Source of the DNA: an uncultured Alteromonadaceae bacterium
GTDB taxonomy: Bacteria > Pseudomonadota > Gammaproteobacteria > Enterobacterales > Alteromonadaceae
NCBI GenBank assembly: GCA_947503265.1
Contig: CANNDC010000004.1
Coordinates: forward strand, 224,827 to 288,826
DNA: 64,000 nucleotides
Direction: 5' to 3'
Shown: piece after piece, positions 52,484 through 62,425 of the stretch
Layout: every line of letters begins with the position of its first letter
How positions within the stretch are numbered: position 1 is the first letter of the stretch
Translations under genes and position numbers: made by a program
The notes under the pieces: model-generated
Databases searched by the model: none
What the model was told of the DNA's origin: nothing
The model's input: the letters and a program-made list of their open reading frames with translations, nothing else

Positions 52484-55400
52484 GCAGTCAAAAAACAGCA
52501 ACCATTCGATTGAATCAAGGTAATGACGCTAAGGGATACACGGTTATTGATAGTGCCAGTGCAACCACAAGACTCAATTACTTTGATGGTAAGTTTCTAC
52601 GAGCACCAGATTTACAACTTGAGCAAAATGCTCTGCTAAATCAAGTTCGTATTGCTAATCAGGCCGGTGGAGGTGGTGTCGTTCATGGATTTAACTGCTC
52701 CTTAGCAGGTGGTGATAATTTACTCATTGGTGCGGGTTTAGCGTTTGATTGGCAGGGCCGAGCTTTAATGTTAGGTCAAGATCTGGAAGTCGCTATCAGT
52801 GATTTAATTAATGATGCGAGTTTAGTCAGCGCTGCTTCGCTTAGTAAAAATGTTAGAGAAACAGCTCGTGACAGAGGCGCTTTCAAAGACTGTGAAATAA
52901 GAGGTAAGTCTCCAACACCAGATAATATACTCGCGAATGATGAGTTATATTTAGTGGTGATAACTCATATAGAAGCCTATTGCGGAGAAGAAGACGTTTA
53001 CGGCAAGCTTTGTTCAGAAGCCTGTATCAGTGATACACAACGTACTCATATTGTTGAAGGCATTAATATTAGCCTTGTCCCTCTTACACTAAGCGAATCA
53101 CTAAAAACCTCCGAACAGGTTACGCTAACGCAAAAGCATCTGCGTTCTAGAACAGTTTCAGCTTATTTTGCTCAAGAAAAATCGCATATTTCATCATTAA
53201 TTTCCCAACAAGGACTTTCTGCTAACACATGGTGTATGGGTGCAGAGGGTATGAGCGGGCAGGGAATTGCTATTGGAATGCTCTCTAAAGTCTCTAATTC
53301 AGTTGTATTTCTAGATGCGTGGAGTGCACGTCGTGAGCGCATGGATGCCCCACCGAAACAATACTGGGCCGGTCGCATGGGAATGCGATCTTGGCATATC
53401 TATCTAGCTCAAATCCTTCAATTTCAATGTCAATTAAGAGATTGTTTAGGTAGTTTCGATCCAGAAAACCCGCCAGTAACTGGTGATCCTTGCGCAGAAG
53501 AGAAAGCCTTAATTCAAACCGCAGCTAGCGACATGAAACAGTTACTTTCTCATTACACTAATGTGTCGGCTAAATTGACGCAAATTGATCGCGTGCCTCA
53601 AGGCAACATTGCCACGCTAGATGTCAACGCATTGCGAGCCAGTATAGATCGATTGCAAGCTGTTGGAATTGGAAGGATTAGTCAGCAACTTCTCATAGAT
53701 TGTGGCATTGTTGAATTGCCGAGTGCGGGTTATTTACCAGTAGTTGCGGATTCTGACATGTCCATTAATGCTCAAGTTCGTCAACTTATGGGTAACGGGG
53801 TTAATTTGCGTTTTTGTGCAGTCAGGCCAGACTATGCCCATCATGCTCTTGAAGAAGCGCAACACATGGATCGGATTTGTCTTCTAACGGGTCTCGACGA
53901 TGAAGATAACCGTCAGAATGTTGATATTTTAGTGCCTGAAGGTCTAATTAACCAAAAAGAAACAGAACAGTCTCTTGATGGTTTTCAGGCCTCTTTAGAT
54001 TCTACTGATACCATGTTGGGAATGATGTTGCATCTGGCGGGTAGCAAATTTAGAGACTCGTTAGACAAGTCTAGTTTGCGAGATGAACTTGTGTTGCGCA
54101 ATGCCGAAAATGCCCGAGCAGTCAACGTTTCTGAAGTCAGCGTGTCTGCAGGCAAACTCCAATTTGGCGAAAATATGACAGGTTCTGCTCGTGCAGATAC
54201 CGATGGGCAAAATAAAGCCTTTTATCTAGCAACATCAAATGCTTCATCCAATGTTATTGATAATCTCAAAGTCAAAACGGATATTAATTTTTGGGGACAA
54301 ATGCAGTCAAATAAAAATGTATTCGAATCCACTAAAAATGATCGAGTGCAATTGTCTAGTCGCTTTTTAATGGAAGCCACGCTGCAATATGAATCTGATA
54401 AGCAAACGATAAAAATTGATATCATTATTGAATTAAACATTAATGGTCAATTGATTATCGAAGATATTTTGCAACGCGGTGCGGCGAAGCGAATGGAGGG
54501 GCGATTTATTGGCGATTGCATAATGCAATATACTACGGTTCAAGACGGTACTCCTAAGTCTCAAGTTTCCAGCTCAAGCCTTAATGATGACATTTTCTTA
54601 ACTAAAACGGTTTCTGACAAAGGTTCAGATATCAGTATTCAGATTCCAAGCCCTTCATTGTTTGGTAATTCAGATTTAGTGGATATGGTTTACAAACAAT
54701 CTTGGAATGCTGCTGGTGAGTGCGAGGTACAAGGGATTTTGTCTTTGCGCACGGATAATGAAGTAAGAGAACAAAATTTCTTGTCTGGTAAATTCATCCC
54801 CAATAACGATGCGTTAAAAGCTGGAAACCAATTTTATGAAAAATCACAGGTGGCTTTAAATCAGATAGCTGGCGCATTAAATAACAGCGGATTTATTGAA
54901 ACTGCCAATTCTTTGTTGTTCCCAACTCCCAAAGTTCAACCAGATGAATTGACCGTTAAAGGCAGCTATCCGTGGGTGTTGTTTCATCGTCGCAGAGACA
55001 AAAACTGTGAAGGGAGTAAAATTCCTGAGCCGGTTGTTGCGAATCGCCGCTATCAAATTTATTACGTGCCTATTGATCAAGGAGTCGATACTGAGAAGCT
55101 AGTCGCTTCAATTGATAGGGCCTTTGAATCTGCAGTATCTGAGGCAAATTTAGTCAGTGAGGCGAATTTCGCAGCCAATTCGCAAATTCTTAACACCTCT
55201 CATCAACAAGTGAAGCAAGCTTGGTCTAACACAGTACCAAGAGGCACCCAGATAATTGTTGCCGCCATTGCTAGTCAGGGAGATGTGCTAACTGAAGGTG
55301 ATCAACTTGCCAGATCACGAGCAAACAGCACGACAAATGTGATTGATCAAGTCGCTGATGTTACTCCGGGTCTTGCGGTTATCGTCAAAGAAACCTTACC

Positions 55401-56718
55401 TGCTTCCTTGTCGGGCAATGATATTGATGGCGCTATTGTGTACTTTGTACAAGAAGTACAAGTGAATACGGATTGCCACGCGGTTTATCAGGTATTGAGT
55501 ACTGATCCTGAGCAAATAGGTCGGCAGATAGAAGATGCCGTTGCTAAATATAATTCGGGTGCAACAAATTTAACCTTTGACTCGATTTTCGACAATGATA
55601 TGGCGCGAAGATTAGCGGTAAATCCTAAATTTAAAGAAGGGACGGGCGAGTTTGCCTCATCTCAACAAGCTGAGTTATTGAAGAATGTATGGATCGAAGC
55701 GGGTGATTATCAAGTTACCCATGCTGGTGCCCTGTATGCACAAGAAAATTCTCAAGATGCCGCTAGTACGGAGACACAAACTAGCTCAATCTTAGAAATC
55801 ACCGGCTTTGTAAGCAATGATCAAGACGATAACAGGGCAACCATAGCTGTTCCTTCGGGCATGCTTGGAGACTGTCAAAGAGCTTCTGTACTGTTAAGTG
55901 CTACACAATGCCATGATGTCTATTTGGTAGCCTTTGCTGGAAGAGATGATTTGTTGATTGCAGGTAAACAAGTAAGCGAAGCTGAACGTGCTAGCTTAGA
56001 CGTTCTATTTGTCGAAGCGAATACCGGTTGGGGACGAGGGCAAGTCGTGTATTACAGCTTGGATTCCGCAAATTATTATTGGGACTCTAATCAAATGGTC
56101 GCCTCATCTCGTCAGATATTTGACAATAACTGGCGCGGATACCTATCAGCAAGTGATTCACTGAGGAGCGCGATTTCAGGAGCTCCCAGAATAGAATTCT
56201 ACTCTATGACACGACAAACCATAGATAACAATGGTAATCCATCTTCTAATCCAAATGCAGATGAGGCCAAAGATCAGAATACTGCTTTGGCAGAACTGAT
56301 GAATACCAGCCGACCAACCCAGCATTTTGGTGCACAAACGAGTAGAGACCGATTCCCTAGCAACTGTCCGGTAGTAACGTTTGTTGTGATCGATCCAGCT
56401 CAAAGAGTGACTGAAAATCGCAATGACTTTGGCGCAAATGTTAAGTTTAATGATAACAATGAAGTATTACGCGATGAGCAATTCGATAAGGCCGTGGACA
56501 ATTTAGTGAGCGTCTCCGCTAGGGTCGATGAGATTGAAATACTCAGTTCAGATGCACAACCTGCTTCACTAAAAATCGCAGAAACTCAGGCGAGATCGGT
56601 GAAAAAGATCCTCCAAGAAAAAGGAGTTGCGACCAGAATGACTAGGGTGAGTGCAAGAGCACCGACTAGAGCAGAAATAAACAAAAGGCATAGAATTTCC
56701 TTGTTGTTGAAATCTTAA
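52480..56718 (+). CDS. Very large eCIS-associated protein with module B and OmpA-like C-terminus
   Basis: A 1412-residue protein, starting with a 4-base overlap of the previous stop. Residues ~32-105 and ~154-203 share the module of the previous gene (NYFDGKFLRAPDLQLEQN ... GGVVHGFNCSL ... GAGLAFDWQGRALML, EAYCGEEDVYGKLCSEACISDTQ). The rest is mostly unrecognised, with beta-rich and helical parts. The last ~65 residues (QARSVKKILQEKGVATRM ... INKRHRISLLLK) resemble an OmpA-like domain but lack the DxxG-type peptidoglycan residues. It might be a tail-fibre-like or anchoring protein (inference). Confidence 0.55.
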   Translation: MSSQKTATIRLNQGNDAKGYTVIDSASATTRLNYFDGKFLRAPDLQLEQNALLNQVRIANQAGGGGVVHGFNCSLAGGDNLLIGAGLAFDWQGRALMLGQDLEVAISDLINDASLVSAASLSKNVRETARDRGAFKDCEIRGKSPTPDNILANDELYLVVITHIEAYCGEEDVYGKLCSEACISDTQRTHIVEGINISLVPLTLSESLKTSEQVTLTQKHLRSRTVSAYFAQEKSHISSLISQQGLSANTWCMGAEGMSGQGIAIGMLSKVSNSVVFLDAWSARRERMDAPPKQYWAGRMGMRSWHIYLAQILQFQCQLRDCLGSFDPENPPVTGDPCAEEKALIQTAASDMKQLLSHYTNVSAKLTQIDRVPQGNIATLDVNALRASIDRLQAVGIGRISQQLLIDCGIVELPSAGYLPVVADSDMSINAQVRQLMGNGVNLRFCAVRPDYAHHALEEAQHMDRICLLTGLDDEDNRQNVDILVPEGLINQKETEQSLDGFQASLDSTDTMLGMMLHLAGSKFRDSLDKSSLRDELVLRNAENARAVNVSEVSVSAGKLQFGENMTGSARADTDGQNKAFYLATSNASSNVIDNLKVKTDINFWGQMQSNKNVFESTKNDRVQLSSRFLMEATLQYESDKQTIKIDIIIELNINGQLIIEDILQRGAAKRMEGRFIGDCIMQYTTVQDGTPKSQVSSSSLNDDIFLTKTVSDKGSDISIQIPSPSLFGNSDLVDMVYKQSWNAAGECEVQGILSLRTDNEVREQNFLSGKFIPNNDALKAGNQFYEKSQVALNQIAGALNNSGFIETANSLLFPTPKVQPDELTVKGSYPWVLFHRRRDKNCEGSKIPEPVVANRRYQIYYVPIDQGVDTEKLVASIDRAFESAVSEANLVSEANFAANSQILNTSHQQVKQAWSNTVPRGTQIIVAAIASQGDVLTEGDQLARSRANSTTNVIDQVADVTPGLAVIVKETLPASLSGNDIDGAIVYFVQEVQVNTDCHAVYQVLSTDPEQIGRQIEDAVAKYNSGATNLTFDSIFDNDMARRLAVNPKFKEGTGEFASSQQAELLKNVWIEAGDYQVTHAGALYAQENSQDAASTETQTSSILEITGFVSNDQDDNRATIAVPSGMLGDCQRASVLLSATQCHDVYLVAFAGRDDLLIAGKQVSEAERASLDVLFVEANTGWGRGQVVYYSLDSANYYWDSNQMVASSRQIFDNNWRGYLSASDSLRSAISGAPRIEFYSMTRQTIDNNGNPSSNPNADEAKDQNTALAELMNTSRPTQHFGAQTSRDRFPSNCPVVTFVVIDPAQRVTENRNDFGANVKFNDNNEVLRDEQFDKAVDNLVSVSARVDEIEILSSDAQPASLKIAETQARSVKKILQEKGVATRMTRVSARAPTRAEINKRHRISLLLKS

Positions 56719-56763
56719 CTCGGGCGGTAGATGAGATGATTATGGTTTGAAAGTTGAACGAGT

Positions 56764-58449
56764 ATGTCTTATTCAAAAGCATCACCACATAAAGATGTAG
56801 CTAAACCGAGTGAAGGGGGCGCTAGGCAGACTAATGCAAAAAATCAGGCCGAAGTGCAAAACCCCCTTTGGCAAAAATTGATTTCCAGTGACATGCAATC
56901 TCAAGGCTATTTACAAAGAAAGTGTGATGCGTGTGAAGACGAAGAAAACCAGATCCAAACTAAATTAAATGTAGGCCCCGCAGACGATCAGTATGAGCGA
57001 GAAGCAGATGCAGTCGCAGACAAAGTTATGCGCATGCCCATGGGGAGTAATGTGGGTTCGATTTCTTCAATCGGTGAAAAACAACCAGCAACTAAGTCAG
57101 AATCTAAAAATACCAATGGTGCAGAGGCTTCTAGCGGACTTTCAAACTATGTAGGGAGTTTAAATGGTAAGGGTAAAAGGCTTTCAAAAACTGAGAATCA
57201 ATTTTTCTCCAGTAGATTTGGACGTTCTTTTGATTCTGTAAGAGTACATACCGGCAATGAAGCAAATCAAGCTGCCAAAGGTATCAATGCGAAAGCATTT
57301 ACCTATGGCAATCACATTGTATTTAATCAGGGAGCATATCAACAAAATAAACCAGAAAGCCTGCATTTACTCGCACATGAACTGACTCATGTTGTCCAAC
57401 AAAATGGTGCAAGCAGTAGTTTAAATCGAAAACCAGATGATCCCACAAGTGTTATTCAACGAACTGGTGAAGATGAGCTAACCCCAGAAATTGTAGGGCA
57501 AGATCCCAATTTGCTGTTGTGTTTTATTTTGTGTGAATTAGGCGTTCCGCCAGCAATTTGGAGGGATATTACAAGCTTCTTATTACGTGCAGTTTGGGAG
57601 GAATATCGGGATCGATATTCGCAAGCTCAAGCAAGTGTCGCATTCAGAAGATTTCGGCTGGCCTTTAAAGCGTATTCACCATTAAGAGTGATTCAATTTA
57701 CCCTGACGTTTATATCACAAGGCAGAATTGGGCTAATTCCAGTCCGTTCCGTTTCAGCACTTGCGTTGCGCAGTCGCCTTGCACAAATGTTAATCGCAAG
57801 AGGAGCTACCGGTGCAGGTATTATTGCTGCAGAGCAAATAGCCAGAAAAGTCGTGATAGTCATCGAAGCAGCTATTGCTGCAGGATGCGCAGCATATTGC
57901 GGCACAATGGCTTATGCAAGAACCTTAGTCATGTTGGCTGAAATGACAGCCCAAGGTCTAGTTGCTTTTGTTGAAGCACTGGAAGCGACAGGTGAAATCA
58001 TTGGTGCAATAGTTGGTGGAATAGCTACCGAAATTATTGTGCGACCAATTTTAACTGGGCTGGCTATGTCGGATGTATTTAACTGGGACTTAAGCGGAAT
58101 GCCAACCGGCACTAAAGCAGATACAGTCGTTATGGGATGGTATTTATCTAGCCAATTGGATGGCGCAGATATGGATGCGCTACTCACGCAACTTGCTAGA
58201 CCGATCAATGATTACCCGCAAAGTTTCCAAGACTTGATATTTATGACGATGGCAACGATTGCTGAGGAACGCGAGGAACTTGGAGAGGAGCCTTTAGAAT
58301 ATTCGCCACATCAAATGTTACGGCAAAGTCCTATTGTGTACATTAGGATGCTCAATGAAAACGGATACTTGTTGTTCGACCAAGATCCCGAAGAGGTCGT
58401 AGATGAAATGCTAAACGGCGAAGATCCTGCAGAAGAATCTGCTGAATAG
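56764..58449 (+). CDS. DUF4157 protein 1, eCIS cargo/toxin candidate
   Basis: A 561-residue protein with a DUF4157 domain: LNVGPADDQYEREADAVADKVM (~75-97), FFSSRFGRSFDSVRVHTGNEANQAAKGINAKAFTYGNHIVF, and the zinc-protease-like HELTH (H205-H209) in LLAHELTHVVQQ. DUF4157 is a common marker on eCIS-associated effectors. The C-terminal half is helical and hydrophobic (VVIVIEAAIAAGCAAYC ... AIVGGIATEIIVRPIL), which could be a pore-forming or membrane-acting part (inference). 45 bases after the 1412-residue gene, with which it probably is co-transcribed. Confidence 0.75.
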   Translation: MSYSKASPHKDVAKPSEGGARQTNAKNQAEVQNPLWQKLISSDMQSQGYLQRKCDACEDEENQIQTKLNVGPADDQYEREADAVADKVMRMPMGSNVGSISSIGEKQPATKSESKNTNGAEASSGLSNYVGSLNGKGKRLSKTENQFFSSRFGRSFDSVRVHTGNEANQAAKGINAKAFTYGNHIVFNQGAYQQNKPESLHLLAHELTHVVQQNGASSSLNRKPDDPTSVIQRTGEDELTPEIVGQDPNLLLCFILCELGVPPAIWRDITSFLLRAVWEEYRDRYSQAQASVAFRRFRLAFKAYSPLRVIQFTLTFISQGRIGLIPVRSVSALALRSRLAQMLIARGATGAGIIAAEQIARKVVIVIEAAIAAGCAAYCGTMAYARTLVMLAEMTAQGLVAFVEALEATGEIIGAIVGGIATEIIVRPILTGLAMSDVFNWDLSGMPTGTKADTVVMGWYLSSQLDGADMDALLTQLARPINDYPQSFQDLIFMTMATIAEEREELGEEPLEYSPHQMLRQSPIVYIRMLNENGYLLFDQDPEEVVDEMLNGEDPAEESAE

Positions 58450-58460
58450 TTTGCATTATT

Positions 58461-60206
58461 ATGGTTTCCAAACAATCAAACTCATTAAAAAGCAAAACAA
58501 GATCTGACGACAATCAAAATTCCAGAAACAATTCCAAATACAATTCAAGCCCTAATGCTTCGGAAAATCGAAATTGGCAACGTTTAATTTCGCCTCCTGC
58601 TTGTTGCTCACCAGTAAGCTCAAATACCATACAGAAAAAAAACCTCTCAACCAGCCCAGCAACAAATCATCCCGCTAGTCGAAGTTCGACGTTGCCATTA
58701 CGGTACCAAAAACATGTTGAAAGCCGTTCTGCGGGCAAACCTTTGGCAAATGAATTCCAACGGTCATTTTTACCCTTTTTAGGCGATTCAATTAATTCAG
58801 CTCAAGTACATGATGATAGTCAATCAAGGAAAAGTGCTGACGCCATTAATGCTAAGGCTTTTACCTACAAAAGCCATATATTTTTAGGCTCAGGACAAAG
58901 TCAATATGACAAGCGTTTAATGGCACACGAGGCAACACATGTAAGCCAACAAACAGGGACTGGAAAAGGCGCTGAAAAATATCCAGCAAATGAGATTCAA
59001 CGGGACCCAAATGATGAATCAGAAGCGCGAATAGAATTAAGTCATCCTAGATTTGCAAACGACTATCATTTAGACCGCATCGCTAATGGTGATATTGACC
59101 AATTGAGTTCACGTCAAAATGGGCGAAATCGGGCAGTCTCAAAAGTACAAAGCGCGTTAAGAGATATGGGCTTTGACTTGCCTTTACACCAAGCAGATGC
59201 CAGATTCGGTGACGAAACGCGAATGGCTATTCAACAATTCCGCTCACGTTATTTGTATGACGATCTGGATATACTCGATGCAGAAGCGCTAATTCGATTA
59301 GATCAAGTGGCACCGGCTCTTGATGAACAGCAAGAGCACTATTTTAATTATGCTCGTCTATTTGAAGACAACCGTCTTACCGTGACAGTTGCATTTGGTC
59401 ATGCTGATACGACAACGTTTACTGATGAAACCGTCAGTGATGTGGATGTAGGTACAGCAAACGCACAACTCTTTCGAGAATGGTTAGAGGGAGAAAACTT
59501 TAATCTAGCGTTATTGGGGTTAGAATCGGAAGAATTATGGGAAAAAACACTGCCTATTACGTTCCCTAAAGGTGACGGCACGATGGAAACTAAAGATATT
59601 CGAGTTTTAGTTACCCTTATTGAACCCGGAAGCGGTGCTGCTAGTGCATATAGTAGAGGGTTGGCTAGCTCTGAAGTGGCCATGTATAACGGTCATGCTC
59701 GCTATGGTAGTGGACCAGACTTTGATGAAAAATCGTCACCAACAGAAAATTTTCGTATCGGTATAGATTCGGCTATGGCTGCAGCCGGAAGACGCACTCG
59801 CTATGAAGAGGCGCGAAGACACCATGTTGTCATGGATGCAGAACACGACCTTCAAAATATGGTCAACAGTGGAGATTTTGATCCGGATCAATATCGAGTA
59901 TTGTTTTTTCAAGCCTGCACATCGATGGCGTATTTGGACGAAGTTCGCAGTGAAATGGGAGGCACAGAAAACATTGATGTGATTGGTTCCAGAGTGCCAA
60001 CCCTATTTACCCGCGATACATCACGAATGTATCCGACAGAGATGGTTGCGCTACTTTCAGGAATTCTACAAGCACAAACTGCAGAACAAATAGTCGCAGT
60101 AATGGAGCAAAACCAAGCTAATATGCGACATCTAAATAGCATGCGACGTGAAAGACGAGGTATTTTTACAACATCAGGTTTGGGAGATAACGAAATAGCA
60201 CCTTAA
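58461..60206 (+). CDS. DUF4157 protein 2 with peptidoglycan-binding and caspase-like C-terminal region
   Basis: A 581-residue protein. The DUF4157 domain has HEATH (H156-H160) with INAKAFTYKSHIFLG and LMAHEATHVSQQTG. Residues ~225-275 match a PG_binding_1 domain (AVSKVQSALRDMGFDLPLHQADARFGDETRMAIQQF). The C-terminal third has H412 in YNGHARYGS and C486 in FFQACTS, a His-Cys pair arranged as in clan CD (caspase/clostripain-like) proteases. That suggests a cysteine-protease toxin, but I cannot confirm the fold. It follows protein 1 by 11 bases. Confidence 0.72.
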   Translation: MVSKQSNSLKSKTRSDDNQNSRNNSKYNSSPNASENRNWQRLISPPACCSPVSSNTIQKKNLSTSPATNHPASRSSTLPLRYQKHVESRSAGKPLANEFQRSFLPFLGDSINSAQVHDDSQSRKSADAINAKAFTYKSHIFLGSGQSQYDKRLMAHEATHVSQQTGTGKGAEKYPANEIQRDPNDESEARIELSHPRFANDYHLDRIANGDIDQLSSRQNGRNRAVSKVQSALRDMGFDLPLHQADARFGDETRMAIQQFRSRYLYDDLDILDAEALIRLDQVAPALDEQQEHYFNYARLFEDNRLTVTVAFGHADTTTFTDETVSDVDVGTANAQLFREWLEGENFNLALLGLESEELWEKTLPITFPKGDGTMETKDIRVLVTLIEPGSGAASAYSRGLASSEVAMYNGHARYGSGPDFDEKSSPTENFRIGIDSAMAAAGRRTRYEEARRHHVVMDAEHDLQNMVNSGDFDPDQYRVLFFQACTSMAYLDEVRSEMGGTENIDVIGSRVPTLFTRDTSRMYPTEMVALLSGILQAQTAEQIVAVMEQNQANMRHLNSMRRERRGIFTTSGLGDNEIAP

Positions 60207-60295
60207 AAAGTTCACATCTACACGAGCTTTTAGCATGACCACTTGATACCATTGGTACATTCGTTAAGTCCAAATTTATACCCTAAAACAATTGC

Positions 60296-61021
60296 ATGTT
60301 CTCAACTACAAACCTTAAAAACATTGTGATCCTTACTGGTGCAGGTATTTCTGCTGAATCTGGTTTAAAAACCTTTCGTGATAACAATGGTCTTTGGGAA
60401 AACCATTCTGTCTATGATGTAGCAACTCCTGAAGGGTTTGAGCGTGATCCAAAACTTGTTTATCGTTTTTACAATGAAAGACGGAAACAGTTGCAATCTC
60501 CACAAGTAAAACCAAATAAAGCGCATCAAGCCTTGGCTAAATTGGAACAGCATTTAGGTACAGAACATGTTCTGGTCGTGACTCAAAACGTTGATAACTT
60601 GCACGAAAGAGCAGGGAGTAAAAATGTACTGCATATGCACGGTGAATTGCTTTCTGCTCGTTGCGTTGTTAGTCACAAATCATTTAGAACGCTGGAGAGC
60701 ATTGACCAAGATTCACGATGCCATTGTTGTACTCCGGCAAACCCAATCAGGCCCGACATCGTTTGGTTTGGCGAGATGCCTAATTATATGGAGCAGATAG
60801 AAATCGCGTTATCGAAAACTGACTTGTTTATTTCAATCGGCACTTCAGGAAATGTATATCCTGCGGCGGGTTTTGTTCAACAAGCATCTATGCACAACGC
60901 GATGACGGTTGAGCTAAATTTAGAACCGAGCGATGCCTGTACAGCGTTTGATGAAGCGAGATACGGTAACGCGTCTAAAATTGTCCCAGATTTTATCGAT
61001 GAGTTAATTTCACTATGCTAG
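60296..61021 (+). CDS. cobB: NAD-dependent protein deacylase CobB (sirtuin)
   Basis: A 241-residue class III sirtuin. NAD-binding [15 protein letters not shown] (15-29), [11 protein letters not shown], and the catalytic HMHGEL (H115). Zinc cysteines are C123, C142, C144 and C145, an uneven but complete four. Y59 and R62 (FYNERR) match the Y-x-x-R pocket of desuccinylases. It should remove acetyl, succinyl or similar groups from lysine. First gene after the eCIS, without a clear link to it. Confidence 0.92.
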   Translation: MFSTTNLKNIVILTGAGISAESGLKTFRDNNGLWENHSVYDVATPEGFERDPKLVYRFYNERRKQLQSPQVKPNKAHQALAKLEQHLGTEHVLVVTQNVDNLHERAGSKNVLHMHGELLSARCVVSHKSFRTLESIDQDSRCHCCTPANPIRPDIVWFGEMPNYMEQIEIALSKTDLFISIGTSGNVYPAAGFVQQASMHNAMTVELNLEPSDACTAFDEARYGNASKIVPDFIDELISLC

Positions 61022-61662
61022 CAATGTTTTCGGACTATTGGGTTGAGTTTGCCACTATCGCGACTGTGCATTTTCTCGCCGTCGCCAGTCCAGGACCGGA
61101 TTTAGCCATAGTGCTCAAACACAGTATTAGCTATGGCCGAAGAGCAGCAATCTGGACCAGTATTGGCATTGGTTTGGGTATACTTGTCCACGTAATCTAC
61201 TCGTTACTCGGCATTGGTATTTTGATTAAGACAACGCCTTGGTTATTCAATGTGTTGAGTTTTGTAGCCGCAGGTTATTTGCTTTATTTGGGGTGGGTAG
61301 CGATACGCAGCAGAGCACCTGACGAAGTAGCAAATGATGAAGCTGACCTTGCAGATTATGCTAATATTTCAGATAAAAAAGCCTTTTTCGTAGGGTTAGT
61401 AACCAATGGATTAAACCCAAAAGCCACCATGTTCTTCTTGTCGGTATTTGCAGTAGTTGTCTCAACTGAAACTCCGCTGCAAGTGAAAGTGATTTATGGC
61501 GCATATTTATCTGTCGCCACTGGCTTGTGGTTTTGTTTAATGTCTTATTTGTTGAGCACCCAAAAGGTACGAAAAGCGTTCAAACGAAAGGGATATTTGT
61601 TTGATCGTGTTATGGGCTTAGTATTAATCGCGTTAGCAATAAATGTCATATTAACTATTTGA
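61015..61662 (+). CDS. LysE/RhtB family amino-acid exporter
   Basis: A 215-residue inner-membrane protein with about six helices. The family motif [33 protein letters not shown] is at residues 20-55, and [20 protein letters not shown] is at the second conserved site. It should export amino acids or homoserine/threonine-like compounds; substrate unknown. It overlaps the end of cobB by 7 bases. Confidence 0.92.
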   Translation: MLAMFSDYWVEFATIATVHFLAVASPGPDLAIVLKHSISYGRRAAIWTSIGIGLGILVHVIYSLLGIGILIKTTPWLFNVLSFVAAGYLLYLGWVAIRSRAPDEVANDEADLADYANISDKKAFFVGLVTNGLNPKATMFFLSVFAVVVSTETPLQVKVIYGAYLSVATGLWFCLMSYLLSTQKVRKAFKRKGYLFDRVMGLVLIALAINVILTI

Positions 61663-61687
61663 TGTGCACTGGCAATAAAGGAAACTG

Positions 61688-62425
61688 ATGCAGCAATCTG
61701 ATGAGCAATGGGCTCAAATAAAGCGTAACCTCAACGGCGAGTACCATTTTAAAGTTAATGGTGTAATGCAGGAAGGATGGAATTTAACCCTGAAAACGAA
61801 ATGGTTGTATCTACAAATGTTTATGTTTGTATTTGTAATCATAGCCACTGTCGCTGTGGGAATTCTAAAGTATCAGGGTATAGAAGATGTAACGCAAATA
61901 GATCAATCGACAGAAGCAATCATGAATATTGCCTTGTCTATAATTATTGCGCCATTTATCACTGCCATTTCTTTATTTGGCTATCATGCTAGCATTGGAA
62001 GAAAAGGACGTTTTAGTGACGTGTTTTCGTTGTTATCTAGAAGCGCTATTATTTGTATTTCGTCCCTGTTTATTAGTGTATTGGTTGGCTTAGGTTTGCA
62101 GGTATTTATTCTACCCGGAATATATTTGCTTGTGGCGACTGATTTTGCGTTACTATTAATCGCTGAGAAAAAACTAAGACCTTTCGCAGCGATCGGGCTG
62201 TCAGTTCGAATGGTGACTCGTTATTGGATGCCATTTTTAAAGTTATTATTGATCTTTTTGGCTCTTATGGTCGTTATAATAATTACCTTGGGAATCGCGA
62301 TATTTTTGGTCGGCCCTTTGTATTATAATGTTAAAGGTATACTCTACCGAGATTTGTTTACCCTAGCTGACCAATCAGTGCGCGAAGACAACATAATCAC
62401 AGGAGAATCAACCTTTAATGCTTGA
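61688..62425 (+). CDS. Uncharacterised multi-helix membrane protein
   Basis: A 245-residue protein with about four or five strongly hydrophobic helices (~45-63, 80-100, 115-152, 183-208) and a hydrophilic N-terminus. The fold is similar in style to glycerophosphoryl-diester-phosphodiesterase-membrane or YciC-like proteins, but no specific motif is recognised. It overlaps the next gene by 8 bases and is likely in one transcript with the Bax-like and DUF2987 genes. Confidence 0.72.
   Translation: MQQSDEQWAQIKRNLNGEYHFKVNGVMQEGWNLTLKTKWLYLQMFMFVFVIIATVAVGILKYQGIEDVTQIDQSTEAIMNIALSIIIAPFITAISLFGYHASIGRKGRFSDVFSLLSRSAIICISSLFISVLVGLGLQVFILPGIYLLVATDFALLLIAEKKLRPFAAIGLSVRMVTRYWMPFLKLLLIFLALMVVIIITLGIAIFLVGPLYYNVKGILYRDLFTLADQSVREDNIITGESTFNA

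Noticed and set aside
30849..60206. Prophage or R-type tailocin
   Set aside because: No integrase, portal, terminase, capsid or lysis gene is seen. The DUF4255 cap, Pvc15-type AAA+ ATPase and DUF4157 proteins are eCIS markers.
30849..60206. Type VI secretion system
   Set aside because: No TssJ, TssL, TssM, TssB/C pair or ClpV is present. The sheath is of the phage/eCIS single-gene type.
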